Part shown: piece after piece, positions 27,653-36,270 of the stretch | How the letters are laid out: the number at the start of each line of letters is the position of its first letter | Numbering within the stretch: position 1 is the first letter of the stretch | From: Bacteroidota bacterium | GTDB taxonomy: Bacteria > Bacteroidota > Bacteroidia > Chitinophagales > Saprospiraceae | Assembly (NCBI GenBank): GCA_030147525.1 | Contig: JASBVF010000012.1 | Coordinates: 62,001 to 126,000 of the forward strand | Direction: 5' to 3' | DNA length: 64,000 nucleotides | The notes under the pieces: generated by a model | Seen by the model: only the letters and a program-made list of their open reading frames with translations | Told to the model about the DNA's origin: nothing | Database searches by the model: none | Made by a program: the position numbers and the translations under genes

Positions 27653-29119
27653 TTAATAACTTTCAAACAGCCTTCTGGCCTGCCGTCCGGTATTATCTTT
27701 CATCCTGGTTGCGTCAATGAATTGATTACCATCCACTTCTGTCGGTGCATTGCGGTACAGCTCAACTTCCCAACGAGGGTTGTTCACTTCTCCCCTGGCC
27801 GTTGAGTGCAATAAAATATAGCCATTAGTGGACAAAGAAGGGTTGTAAAACAGGAATTTTACATTGTTCTGCTTGGTTTGTGCAAACTGGTTGTAAAACC
27901 AGATTTCGTAAGGCGGTGCGCTGGGCTCAGTTTCCACCGTAACTACATCGTTTGGTGCACCATATTTCATAAAAACATAACCCCGATCAGTCTCAAAACC
28001 ATGACCAAAGCCGCTCTGGAATTTTTCATCAACTTTCCGGGCCACATTCATGTAAGCTTCGTAGGCCGCTTCCGGACTGTTCGGGTTCTCCTGCGCCCAA
28101 AAGCTGAACAGGTAAAGCCGCATGGCATTGGTTTTCTTTTCTTTTATCAACAAGTTCAGATGATCCCCATCATTTTTATCGACCTGCATGGCTATGGCAC
28201 GAAGGCTGTAGATTAACTCCGCATCGCTGAGCTTGCCAACGAATTCCTGATCGAGAACAACTTCATTTCCAGAAGCAATCTCTTCGGCAGTAGCATTGAA
28301 GAATGGATTACTCCTTTGAAAAAAGACAGACTTTTTATTTAAAAGCTCCCGGTTTCGGTTGCGAATCTCCAAAATCAAATTGTAATTGCCACTCGGCAGC
28401 TCGCTGATGTCCATTTGAGTTAAAAACGGCGTGATTGCTTCAGGCGATTTTCTTTTGTGACCTATGGAAATGGCCTCTGTCTTTTCCCTGGTATCGGCGT
28501 TGTCGATGAAATAACTGATCATGTAGTCGTCGCCGATGGCCATGTTTGTATTGTAAATTTCATTGTAAAAAACAAGGGTACTGGCGTATTTTCCGTAAAA
28601 ATTGGAGGGAAGCGGCTCAAAACAAAAACCGCTTTTTACCATTGGGTTATCATCGCCGGCCTCAACCGGTTTGCAGGAAGCCAGCAACTGAATGTCCGAT
28701 TGACATAATTCGGTGGAACTGAAATCAATTGAGAAGGTCGAATCATATTTTTTGGCATTGTCTTCCCGATTGAGGTCTTCGACGGACACCTCTATTTTAT
28801 AGGTGCCATTTTCCAGCGGATAGCGTTTCAGGTCGACAAAATTGGCTGCATTTTCAAACACGGGGCTATTCAGTCTGTATTTATCAAATTTCACTATTTC
28901 ATCACCCTGTTTGAACAAAACAACCACGCTTAAAACCGACTGAAAAGTGCTATCACTAACCGGGACAAATTCTACCGTGGAGCCCACTACGTGCAAGTAA
29001 ACCTCAATGTAACTGCCAGCCGGGCTTTTGAAGGTAGCGTAGGAAATGCTTGCGTCAAGTGCTTTGAGGCTGAATGTCGTCAGCAGGAAGAAAGTGAAGA
29101 AAGTAAGTAATTTTTTCAT
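27653..29119 (-). CDS. GWxTD domain-containing exported protein
   Basis: A 488-residue exported protein. I chose ATG 29119 (11 codons inside the open frame) because MKKLLTFFTFFLLTTFSLKA is a clean signal peptide. The middle is beta-rich and resembles the usual N-terminal part of this family. The GWxTD domain starts near residue 370 with FGHGFETDRGYVFMKYGAPN and continues with PYEIWFYNQF. The signature is GFETD here instead of GWxTD. Proteins of this family are common in Bacteroidota but have no settled function. It is divergent from the MscS gene. Confidence 0.88.
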   Translation of the reverse strand: MKKLLTFFTFFLLTTFSLKALDASISYATFKSPAGSYIEVYLHVVGSTVEFVPVSDSTFQSVLSVVVLFKQGDEIVKFDKYRLNSPVFENAANFVDLKRYPLENGTYKIEVSVEDLNREDNAKKYDSTFSIDFSSTELCQSDIQLLASCKPVEAGDDNPMVKSGFCFEPLPSNFYGKYASTLVFYNEIYNTNMAIGDDYMISYFIDNADTREKTEAISIGHKRKSPEAITPFLTQMDISELPSGNYNLILEIRNRNRELLNKKSVFFQRSNPFFNATAEEIASGNEVVLDQEFVGKLSDAELIYSLRAIAMQVDKNDGDHLNLLIKEKKTNAMRLYLFSFWAQENPNSPEAAYEAYMNVARKVDEKFQSGFGHGFETDRGYVFMKYGAPNDVVTVETEPSAPPYEIWFYNQFAQTKQNNVKFLFYNPSLSTNGYILLHSTARGEVNNPRWEVELYRNAPTEVDGNQFIDATRMKDNTGRQARRLFESY

Positions 29120-29314
29120 GTCGCTAAGTTTGAAACACCTGTAAAAAGGCATTCATCCGGGAAAATGGCGTTTCCGTGAATTGTAAAAAGGACAAATTTT
29201 CACAAAAATCAGGTTTCAGATAATAAACCACCAAACTGAAGTGAAAGTTAAGCTATCCGCATAATCCACCAAAACCAGTTTCTATCTTTACCCTGACAAA
29301 ATTTCAATTTCTGC

Positions 29315-30172
29315 ATGGATTTTAAAACGTTTCTTGAATTTACCATCGATCTCGGCGGCCACAAGATTACGGTAGCCGGCATTCTTGCAGCGGTATTAAT
29401 ATTGCTGGCTGCAAAGTTTTTGGTTTGGCTTGTCAACAGCGTCCTGCTTGCCAGATTCTTTTTGAGAAAAAGGATTGATTTTGGCCGTCAGTATGCTCTC
29501 AAGCAATTCCTGAGCTACATCATCTGGGTGCTCGCCATTTTATTTATTCTTGAAATAATGGGCGTCGGCTCCATGCTTTGGGCCAGTTCGGCGGCCTTGC
29601 TGGTGGGTGTCGGACTCGGCTTGCAGGATACTTTCAAAGACCTGATTTCCGGCATTGTTATCCTGATTGAAGGAACTATCGAAGTCGGAGACATCGTGGA
29701 AGTGGACGGAATCGTCGCAAGAGTTAACCTGATCGGACTGAGAACCTCTCATGTCGAAACCCGTGACCGGGTCGTAATTCTCATCCCCAACTCAAAACTC
29801 GTCATCGAAAAAGTGACCAACTGGAGCCACAACGACTCCCCCACCCGATTCAGAATAAAAGTCGGGGTTGCTTACGGTTCCAATCTGAACCTTGTGAGCG
29901 AGTTGCTGATCAAGGCTGTCAGCTCACATCCAAAAGTTCTTAACGATCCAAAACCAAATTTTCAATTCAGAGATTTTGGTGCTTCTTCCCTCGATTTTGA
30001 GGTGTTCTTTTTCAGTGAAGAGTTTTTCAGAATTGAATTGGTAAAAAGTGAAATCCGGATGGAAATCGACCGTCTGTTCAGGGAAAACAACGTTCAGATT
30101 CCTTTCCCGCAACGGGATTTGTGGCTGCGCAACCCCGAGACGCTCACCGGGGAAAGCCGCATCGAATCTTGA
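29315..30172 (+). CDS. Small-conductance mechanosensitive channel, MscS family
   Basis: Inner-membrane channel that relieves osmotic downshock. Three membrane segments lie in the first ~105 residues. The pore-lining TM3 is SSAALLVGVGLGLQDTFKD, followed by the beta domain (VGDIVEVDGIVARVNLIGLR) and the vestibule domain to residue 285. The conserved IPNSKL motif is present. This is a compact, canonical MscS with no extra N-terminal domain. It is followed after 110 bases by the sugar operon, with no clear terminator between. Confidence 0.93.
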   Translation: MDFKTFLEFTIDLGGHKITVAGILAAVLILLAAKFLVWLVNSVLLARFFLRKRIDFGRQYALKQFLSYIIWVLAILFILEIMGVGSMLWASSAALLVGVGLGLQDTFKDLISGIVILIEGTIEVGDIVEVDGIVARVNLIGLRTSHVETRDRVVILIPNSKLVIEKVTNWSHNDSPTRFRIKVGVAYGSNLNLVSELLIKAVSSHPKVLNDPKPNFQFRDFGASSLDFEVFFFSEEFFRIELVKSEIRMEIDRLFRENNVQIPFPQRDLWLRNPETLTGESRIES

Positions 30173-30282
30173 CAAGAATTGTCAGGGCGAGGAAGCCCCT
30201 CACGCATCCTATTTTTTGTTTTTGAAAAACGCAAAGAAATTACCGACATTTCGACGATTATTTTTCAAAAACGAAAACCACC

Positions 30283-31593
30283 ATGTCAAAAAACAAGTAC
30301 CTCGTCCCGTTCGCCCTCGTCACCAGCCTCTTTTTCCTCTGGGGCATCGCCAACTCGCTCAACGGCATCCTCATAAATCACTTCCAGCTGGCACTCGACC
30401 TGAAGCGCTGGCAGGCAGGACTGGTGGACTCGGCGTTCTACTTCGGCTACTTCGTCTTCGCCATTCCGGCAGGGCTTTTTATGAATAAATTCGGTTTTAA
30501 AAAAGGTATCATCTTCGGCTTGCTGCTCTACGGCATCGGGGCGGCATTGTTTTACCCGGCGGCTGAGGTGCGGGTGTACGGGTTTTTCCTGTTCGCTCTT
30601 TTCACCATTGCCAGCGGTTTAGCTTTTTTAGAAACGGCGGCCAACCCCTACGTCTCCATCCTCGGCGACCCCGCTACGGCCGAACAACGCCTCAATTTTT
30701 CACAATCGTTTAACGGACTGAGCATCATTTTCGGGCCGCTCATCGGCAGCCTGCTCATTTTCACCGACAACGTTTACACACCTGCCGACCTTGCCGCCAT
30801 GCCCTTCGATCAGGCTGAAGCCATCCGCATCGAAGAGGCCCAAACCGTCCAGACGCCTTACCTCTGGCTGGCGGGCATTGTACTGTTCGTAGCCTTCCTG
30901 TTCTGGATCACCAAAATGCCCGAACCCGTGCAGCCTTCCACCTCCGGCAAACGTGGCTGGGATGGTATTTTTAAAAACCGGCACCTTGTGCTGGCAGTTG
31001 TGGCGCAATTTGCGTATGTCGGTGCCCAGGCTTGTCTTTGGGGCTATTTTATCGACCTGAAACTCTCACTTTCCCCGGACAAACACTTCTTTCTGGTGGA
31101 GGCACTGAAGCCATTTTTCGAGTGGCTGACTGGCAGCGCCGATGAACTTACACCCAAGCGATGGGCGGGTTTTCACCTCACCTTCAGCTTCCTTTTATTT
31201 ATGGTGGGAAGATTTTTTGGCACCTGGCTCATGTCCTTTTTCAAACCTCAGCGTTTGCTGACGGCATTTTCATTCATTGCGCTTGCGCTCTTCATCATCG
31301 GCATCACGGCCAGTGGACTGACGGCTGTCGTTGCCATTTTATTCGCCAGCTTTTTCATGTCGATCATGTTCCCGACCATCTTCGCCCTTGGGACCAAAAA
31401 CCTTGGGGAGCAGGTAAAAATCGGCTCCTCACTCATTATCATGGCCATCGTGGGTGGGGCAGTTTTACCTCCCGTTTTGGGATCCATCGCTGATGCAACC
31501 GGCAGTTACCAGTCGGCTTTCGTGCTACCTGCCCTGTGTTTTCTGGTCATCATTTTTTATGGGTGGAAGGGGTATCAAATTAAAACACCGTAA
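30283..31593 (+). CDS. fucP: FucP-type sugar:H+ symporter (MFS)
   Basis: Twelve-segment major facilitator of the FucP/GluP family, importing L-fucose or glucose/galactose with protons. Family motifs: LFFLWGIANSLNGILI near 16-31, and the central ETAANPYVSILG and RLNFSQSFNGL motifs near 117-146. Length 436 matches E. coli FucP (438). The adjacent mutarotase and SDR genes favour a deoxy-sugar such as L-fucose or L-rhamnose, but sequence alone does not fix the substrate. The downstream lipoprotein gene starts 2 bases after its stop. Confidence 0.9.
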   Translation: MSKNKYLVPFALVTSLFFLWGIANSLNGILINHFQLALDLKRWQAGLVDSAFYFGYFVFAIPAGLFMNKFGFKKGIIFGLLLYGIGAALFYPAAEVRVYGFFLFALFTIASGLAFLETAANPYVSILGDPATAEQRLNFSQSFNGLSIIFGPLIGSLLIFTDNVYTPADLAAMPFDQAEAIRIEEAQTVQTPYLWLAGIVLFVAFLFWITKMPEPVQPSTSGKRGWDGIFKNRHLVLAVVAQFAYVGAQACLWGYFIDLKLSLSPDKHFFLVEALKPFFEWLTGSADELTPKRWAGFHLTFSFLLFMVGRFFGTWLMSFFKPQRLLTAFSFIALALFIIGITASGLTAVVAILFASFFMSIMFPTIFALGTKNLGEQVKIGSSLIIMAIVGGAVLPPVLGSIADATGSYQSAFVLPALCFLVIIFYGWKGYQIKTP

Positions 31594-31595
31594 CG

Positions 31596-32315
31596 ATGGG
31601 CTATCAAATCAATGTGTTGATTTTGGCAGTTTGCTTTCCGTTGTTTTTTTCTTGTGAAAACCCGGCGCCAGGCACCAATCAATCCAGCACGCCAGAACTC
31701 GACAGCCTGCTGGCCGAACTTGAGCAGGAGGAAATACCTGCACCGCCGGTTATTGAACCAAGCCCCGCCCCCATTGAGGATACTGACTCGGAGTCGCCTG
31801 CCAAAATCACCCTCCAGGATGATTCGAAGTATTCAAAAACATTTTTGAACAAACTCTCCTATTCAGGACTGGCCAACGAATTCGAACTGGCAGACAGCCT
31901 GCTCATCGTTGAAAAACTCGACACTTTCGTTTTCCCGATGGAACTGCCAGAAAATGAATGGACCAATTTCATTGCTGTGAAGGGCGGCTATACCTTATCG
32001 CTGGATGTAGCCCGGTTAAATTTCTCCACACTCGGCTTTAACTACGAACTTCGAAAAGGCAACCAAACCATCGATCAAATCAATGGAGAGGCCCACATAA
32101 ATACCGGTTTTTTCCTCGGAAGCGAGTCAGACGAAGACCCGCAAACGGGCGCTTCTTATTTTTGTGATGAGTACACTTTTGAAAAGCAAAACTGCTATTT
32201 CGCCATCCGCCTTGGCAACGACGAAGGCATCCGAAAAGTGAAAATCATTAAAGACTGCGAATCCGGTAAGTACGACATCGCCCTCGAAGACTGCCCTGTT
32301 TTACTCGAAAAATGA
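31596..32315 (+). CDS. Hypothetical lipoprotein in sugar operon
   Basis: A 239-residue protein with a lipoprotein signal (lipobox LFFSC, Cys20), then an acidic Pro-rich linker (about 25-75) and a folded domain I do not recognise (about 75-239). That domain contains two Cys pairs (FCDEYTFEKQNCYF; KDCESGKYDIALEDC) that could form disulfides. It begins 2 bases after fucP and its stop overlaps the ATG of the mutarotase frame, so it is part of the operon. A periplasmic or outer-membrane sugar-related role is inference from position only. Confidence 0.8.
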   Translation: MGYQINVLILAVCFPLFFSCENPAPGTNQSSTPELDSLLAELEQEEIPAPPVIEPSPAPIEDTDSESPAKITLQDDSKYSKTFLNKLSYSGLANEFELADSLLIVEKLDTFVFPMELPENEWTNFIAVKGGYTLSLDVARLNFSTLGFNYELRKGNQTIDQINGEAHINTGFFLGSESDEDPQTGASYFCDEYTFEKQNCYFAIRLGNDEGIRKVKIIKDCESGKYDIALEDCPVLLEK

Positions 32316-32674
32316 ATCATAAATCAAAAAAATCGCTAATGCGCCACTGTTTCGCCCTCGACCTGAAAGACGACCCCGCCCTCATCGCCGAATACGAACG
32401 CTGGCACGCCCCCGGCGGCGTCTGGCCGGAAATTCTCGAAACCATCGAATCCGCCGGCATCGAAGTGCTGGAAATTTATCGTACCGGTAACCGGCTGTTC
32501 ATGATCATGGAAGTGAATGAGGATTTTTCATTCGAAAAAAAGGCCGCCAGCGATGCTGCCAATCCGAAGGTACAAGAGTGGGAGGCGCTGATGTGGAAAT
32601 TTCAGCAGCCATTGCCCTGGGCGAAGGAGGGCGAGAAGTGGGTTTTAATGAAAAAGATTTTTGAAATGGGATGA
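32312..32674 (+). CDS. L-rhamnose/L-fucose mutarotase family protein
   Basis: Small dimeric alpha/beta-barrel enzyme interconverting anomers of a deoxy-sugar. The RhaM pattern YERWH...WPE is present, with the probable catalytic His32, followed by EIYRTGNRLFMIMEV. Two starts are possible. ATG 32312 overlaps the lipoprotein stop (ATGA coupling) and gives 120 residues. ATG 32339 (MRHCFALDLKDD) matches the family's usual N-terminus. The stop codon lies at the first bases of an inverted repeat. RhaM-type versus fucose-specific cannot be decided here. Confidence 0.88.
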   Translation: MNHKSKKSLMRHCFALDLKDDPALIAEYERWHAPGGVWPEILETIESAGIEVLEIYRTGNRLFMIMEVNEDFSFEKKAASDAANPKVQEWEALMWKFQQPLPWAKEGEKWVLMKKIFEMG

Positions 32675-32738
32675 ACGCCGAGACACAGTGGCGCAGAGTT
32701 TTACCTCGTATTCTCTGCGTCTCAGCGCCTCTGCGTTC
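32673..32738. repeat. Palindromic intergenic repeat (GAACGCAGAGGCGC-type)
   Basis: Two 26-base arms (32673-32698 and 32713-32738) around a 14-base loop; the right arm reads on the minus strand GAACGCAGAGGCGCTGAGAC. The left arm begins inside the mutarotase stop codon. Similar 'GCAGAGGCGCAGAG' palindromes occur between genes in many bacterial genomes. Confidence 0.85.
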
Positions 32739-32755
32739 AAAAAAAAAGAAACAAA

Positions 32756-33529
32756 TTGAAACGACTCGACAACAAAACAGCTCTCATCACCGGCGCCGCC
32801 AGCGGCATTGGTTTTTCCATCGCCAGGCGTTTTGCCGCTGAAGGCGCGCATGTACATCTCCTTGATTTAAAAGAAAAAGAAGTGCAGGACGCTGCCTTGC
32901 TCATTCAATCGGAGGGCGGGCGAGCTACAGCACACACCTGCGACGTGACCGATCAGCAGCAGGTCATCGAACTGGCGCAATCCATTCAAAATCAGCACGC
33001 TATCAACATCCTGGTTTGCAACGCAGGCATCGGTTTCGTCGGCAACCTGGAGCGTACGAGCGAAGCCGATTTCGACCGCCTCTACCGGGTGAACGTGAAG
33101 GGCGTGTACAACAGCATGTTCGCCTGTGTGCCGCATTTCAAAAAAAATGGCGGCGGAGTTATTCTCAACATGGCCTCCATCGTAGGCACCGTCGGCATCC
33201 CCGACCGCTTTGCCTATTCGATGACCAAGGGCGCTGTGTTGACCATGACACTCTCCGTCGCTACCGATTATCTCAACGACAATATCCGCTGCAACTGCAT
33301 CTCGCCAGCACGTATTCACACCCCGTTCGTGGATGATTATTTACAAAAAAACTATCCTGGCAATGAGAAGGAAATGTTTGACAAATTAGCCAAAACACAA
33401 CCCATCGGACGCATGGGAACACCGGAGGAAGTCGCCAGCCTGGCGCTGTTCCTCTGCTCCGACGAGGCCGCGTTCATAACCGGCTGCGACTACCCGATCG
33501 ACGGTGGTTTTACCCGGCTAAGGCCCTGA
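32756..33529 (+). CDS. SDR family oxidoreductase (sugar dehydrogenase-like)
   Basis: Classical 257-residue short-chain dehydrogenase. NAD(P) motif TGAASGIG (12-19), NAG (89-91), and catalytic Ser141, Tyr154 and Lys158 (YSMTK). The C-terminus PIDGGFTRLRP is normal. Starts at TTG 32756; no ATG fits. An acidic Asp after beta-2 (LLDLKE) suggests NAD+. Following FucP and a mutarotase, it could oxidise L-fucose or 2-keto-3-deoxy-fuconate, but alginate-pathway DEH reductases are also SDRs, so the substrate is open. Confidence 0.88.
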   Translation: MKRLDNKTALITGAASGIGFSIARRFAAEGAHVHLLDLKEKEVQDAALLIQSEGGRATAHTCDVTDQQQVIELAQSIQNQHAINILVCNAGIGFVGNLERTSEADFDRLYRVNVKGVYNSMFACVPHFKKNGGGVILNMASIVGTVGIPDRFAYSMTKGAVLTMTLSVATDYLNDNIRCNCISPARIHTPFVDDYLQKNYPGNEKEMFDKLAKTQPIGRMGTPEEVASLALFLCSDEAAFITGCDYPIDGGFTRLRP

Positions 33530-33569
33530 TTTTCGTTAAACAATCCAGGACGGAGGCTGTTCCTTCGAC

Positions 33570-34601
33570 ATGTTGCTGAAGTTTACTAAAAAAGGAATTT
33601 ACTGCCCTGCGGGCAATTTTTACATCGACCCTTGGCGGCCTGTCGGTCGGGCGGTCATCACGCATGCGCACTCCGACCATGCCCGCTACGGGTGCAAACA
33701 CTACCTTGCCCACCACGATTCAGAGGCCGTGATGCGGCTCCGGCTCGGCAGCGACATTTCCCTTCAAACGATGGCTTACGGTGAAACACGCACGATCAAT
33801 GGCGTGAAAGTCAGCCTGCATCCGGCCGGGCACATCATCGGCTCGGCACAGGTGCGGGTAGAGAAAGACGGTGAAATCTGGGTCGTCAGCGGCGACTACA
33901 AAATCCAGCCGGACGGCGTCACAGTACCCTTCGATCCGGTGAAGTGCCACACGTTCATCACGGAAAGTACATTTGGGCTGCCGGTGTACTACTGGCAACC
34001 GCAAAGCCTTGTTTTTCAGGACATCAATAACTGGTGGAAGCAAAACCGGGAGGCAGGAAAAGTGAGCGTACTTTGCGGGTACAGCCTCGGCAAGGCGCAG
34101 CGCATCGTGAAGAATGTGGACTTGAGCATCGGCCCGGCCTTCTCGCACGGGGCCATTTTTAACGTAAATGAAACGCTGCGGGAGGCGGGTTTTGACCTGC
34201 CTCATTTACCCAAAGTGACCAGTGAATATTCAAAAAAAGACTTTCAGGGAGCGCTCATCATCGCCCCGCCATCGGTTGGCGGCACAACCTGGCTAAAGCG
34301 TTTCGGCCCACATTCGATGGCCATCTGCTCCGGCTGGATGCAGGTGCGGGGCAATGCCCGCCGCCGTAACGTTGACCGGGGTTTCATCCTCTCCGATCAC
34401 GCCGATTGGGAAGAATTACTCACGGCCGTGAAAGCCACCGAAGCAGAAAAAGTGTACGTCACGCACGGTTTCACGAGCATTTTTTCGAGGTATTTGAATG
34501 AAATCGGGATACCGGCAGGCGAAGTGAAGACGGAGTATGGAGTTGAAGAAGAAGACGCACCGGCAAATGAAAAAAAGACTCCCGCAGACTCCACTGATTG
34601 A
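33570..34601 (+). CDS. Ligase-associated DNA exonuclease (MBL fold, beta-CASP-like)
   Basis: Metallo-beta-lactamase-fold nuclease related to CPSF73/SNM1 proteins, known as Exe in the ligase-associated cluster. The metal motif HAHSDH is at 32-37, further ligands lie in HPAGHIIGSAQ and SGDY, and the late ILSDHADW motif is present; GYSLGKAQRI is a family hallmark. Length 343 is normal. The final residues (KTPADSTD) are encoded by the left arm of a palindromic repeat. It is first of four DNA repair genes. Confidence 0.92.
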   Translation: MLLKFTKKGIYCPAGNFYIDPWRPVGRAVITHAHSDHARYGCKHYLAHHDSEAVMRLRLGSDISLQTMAYGETRTINGVKVSLHPAGHIIGSAQVRVEKDGEIWVVSGDYKIQPDGVTVPFDPVKCHTFITESTFGLPVYYWQPQSLVFQDINNWWKQNREAGKVSVLCGYSLGKAQRIVKNVDLSIGPAFSHGAIFNVNETLREAGFDLPHLPKVTSEYSKKDFQGALIIAPPSVGGTTWLKRFGPHSMAICSGWMQVRGNARRRNVDRGFILSDHADWEELLTAVKATEAEKVYVTHGFTSIFSRYLNEIGIPAGEVKTEYGVEEEDAPANEKKTPADSTD

Positions 34602-34658
34602 CGCAGATTTTATCATTCTGAAAGAAGCAAATCTGCGTCAATCAGCGGGATCTGCGGG
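34581..34658. repeat. Palindromic repeat (AAATCTGCGTCAATC-type), overlaps exonuclease 3' end
   Basis: Arms of 30 bases (34581-34610 and 34629-34658) that match except at a few positions, with an 18-base loop. The left arm supplies the last seven codons and stop of the exonuclease gene. The right arm ends 9 bases before the ligase ATG, so it could affect ligase translation. Confidence 0.85.
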
Positions 34659-34667
34659 CGAAAAAAC

Positions 34668-36254
34668 ATGAAACTTTTCGCCCAACTCATCCACGATATT
34701 TCCTCCACGACGAAAACGAACGACAAGTTGGAGGCCCTCGTGCGCTACTTCCAGTCGGCGCCCGACGATGACAAGCTGTGGATGCTGGCGCTGTTCACAG
34801 GCCGACGCCCCAAGCGGGCTGTCAACTCTACCCGTCTGCGTGAGTGGGCGGCAGAAGTGGCTGATATCCCGCTTTGGCTGTTCGAGGAGAGCTACCACAG
34901 CGTAGGTGACCTGGCGGAAACCATCGCCCTGCTACTGCCTGAACCTGCGGAGGAAAACGAAAAATCCCTCACGTCGTGGATCGTTTTTTTAAAAAAACTG
35001 GGTAAAATGGAAGAGCCGGAGCGCAAGTCCGAAATCCTCCATGCCTGGCAGGAGTTCAGCACCCGGCAGCGCTTCGTTTTCAACAAACTCATCACCGGCG
35101 GCTTTCGGATCGGCGTTTCCAAACAACTCGTAATCAATGCTTTGGCAAAAACCTACGATCTTGAAGCCCCCGTCGTTGCCCACCGAATCAGCGGGAACTG
35201 GACACCGGAAAGTACCACTTTCAAAACCCTCATCCAGGGCGAAGATGTGGATACAGACGCCTCCAAGCCATACCCGTTTTACCTCGCCTACGCTCTGGAA
35301 GACGAACCGCAGACCCTCGGCGACCCCGCCGACTGGCAGGCTGAATGGAAGTGGGATGGCATCCGGGGACAACTCATCAAGCGGCAGGATGAAATTTTTG
35401 TGTGGAGCCGTGGCGAGGAACTGATGACTGAGAAATTCCCGGAATATCAGATTTTACAAAATCACCTGCCCAACGGCGTCGCCCTCGACGGCGAGATCCT
35501 GCCCTGGAAGGACGGCGCTCCCCTACCCTTCAACCTGCTGCAAACCCGCATAGGCCGGAAGAATCTGACCAAAAAAATACTGCAAACCGCCCCGCTCGTT
35601 TTCGTCGCTTATGATTTACTGGAGCTTGACTATCAGGACTTTAGGCAAAAAACGATGGCGGAACGGCGGGAAATGCTGGCCGGTTTGATCAGCGAGGCGA
35701 ACCACCCGGTTTTGAAACTCTCGCCTGAAGTAAAATTCATCGATTGGGAGGAATTGGCAGCACACCGAGAAAGGGCCAGGGAAGTCGGCAGCGAAGGATT
35801 GATGATGAAAAAACTTGACTCCGACTACAAAGTCGGTCGCAAGCGGGGCGACTGGTGGAAGTGGAAAGTGGACCCGCTCACCCTCGACGTCGTACTCGTC
35901 GCAGCCCAGAAAGGCCACGGCCGACGGGCAAACCTCTACACCGACTACACTTTTTCCGTGTGGGACGGAGACCAGCTCGTCACCCTGACCAAAGCCTACT
36001 CTGGCTTAACGGACAAAGAGTTTTACGAAGTGGATAAAATCATCAAAGCCAACATCTTGGAAAAATTTGGCCCGGTACGCACAGTAAAACCTGAGTTGGT
36101 TTTTGAAATTGCCTTCGAGGGCATCGCCGAGTCGAAGCGGCATAAGTCGGGCGTAGCGCTGCGATTTCCGAGGATGGTCAGGTGGAGGCGGGATAAAAAA
36201 GTGGAAGAGGCGGATACGTTGGAGAATGTGCAGGCATTACTTTTAAAATACTGA
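34668..36254 (+). CDS. ATP-dependent DNA ligase (ligase-associated cluster type)
   Basis: A 528-residue ATP-dependent ligase. An N-terminal DNA-binding domain (about 1-200) precedes the nucleotidyltransferase domain with motif I KWDGIRG (228-234; Lys228 is the adenylated residue), motif III (VAYDLLELD), motif IV (EGLMMKK, about 383) and motif V (WWKWKVDP). An OB-fold ends the protein. No LigD polymerase or nuclease domain is attached and no Ku gene is nearby. It sits between Exe and Lhr-Core, the standard order, so a DNA repair role is inferred from the cluster. Confidence 0.94.
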   Translation: MKLFAQLIHDISSTTKTNDKLEALVRYFQSAPDDDKLWMLALFTGRRPKRAVNSTRLREWAAEVADIPLWLFEESYHSVGDLAETIALLLPEPAEENEKSLTSWIVFLKKLGKMEEPERKSEILHAWQEFSTRQRFVFNKLITGGFRIGVSKQLVINALAKTYDLEAPVVAHRISGNWTPESTTFKTLIQGEDVDTDASKPYPFYLAYALEDEPQTLGDPADWQAEWKWDGIRGQLIKRQDEIFVWSRGEELMTEKFPEYQILQNHLPNGVALDGEILPWKDGAPLPFNLLQTRIGRKNLTKKILQTAPLVFVAYDLLELDYQDFRQKTMAERREMLAGLISEANHPVLKLSPEVKFIDWEELAAHRERAREVGSEGLMMKKLDSDYKVGRKRGDWWKWKVDPLTLDVVLVAAQKGHGRRANLYTDYTFSVWDGDQLVTLTKAYSGLTDKEFYEVDKIIKANILEKFGPVRTVKPELVFEIAFEGIAESKRHKSGVALRFPRMVRWRRDKKVEEADTLENVQALLLKY

Positions 36255-36270
36255 AAATCAATTTTTTAAA

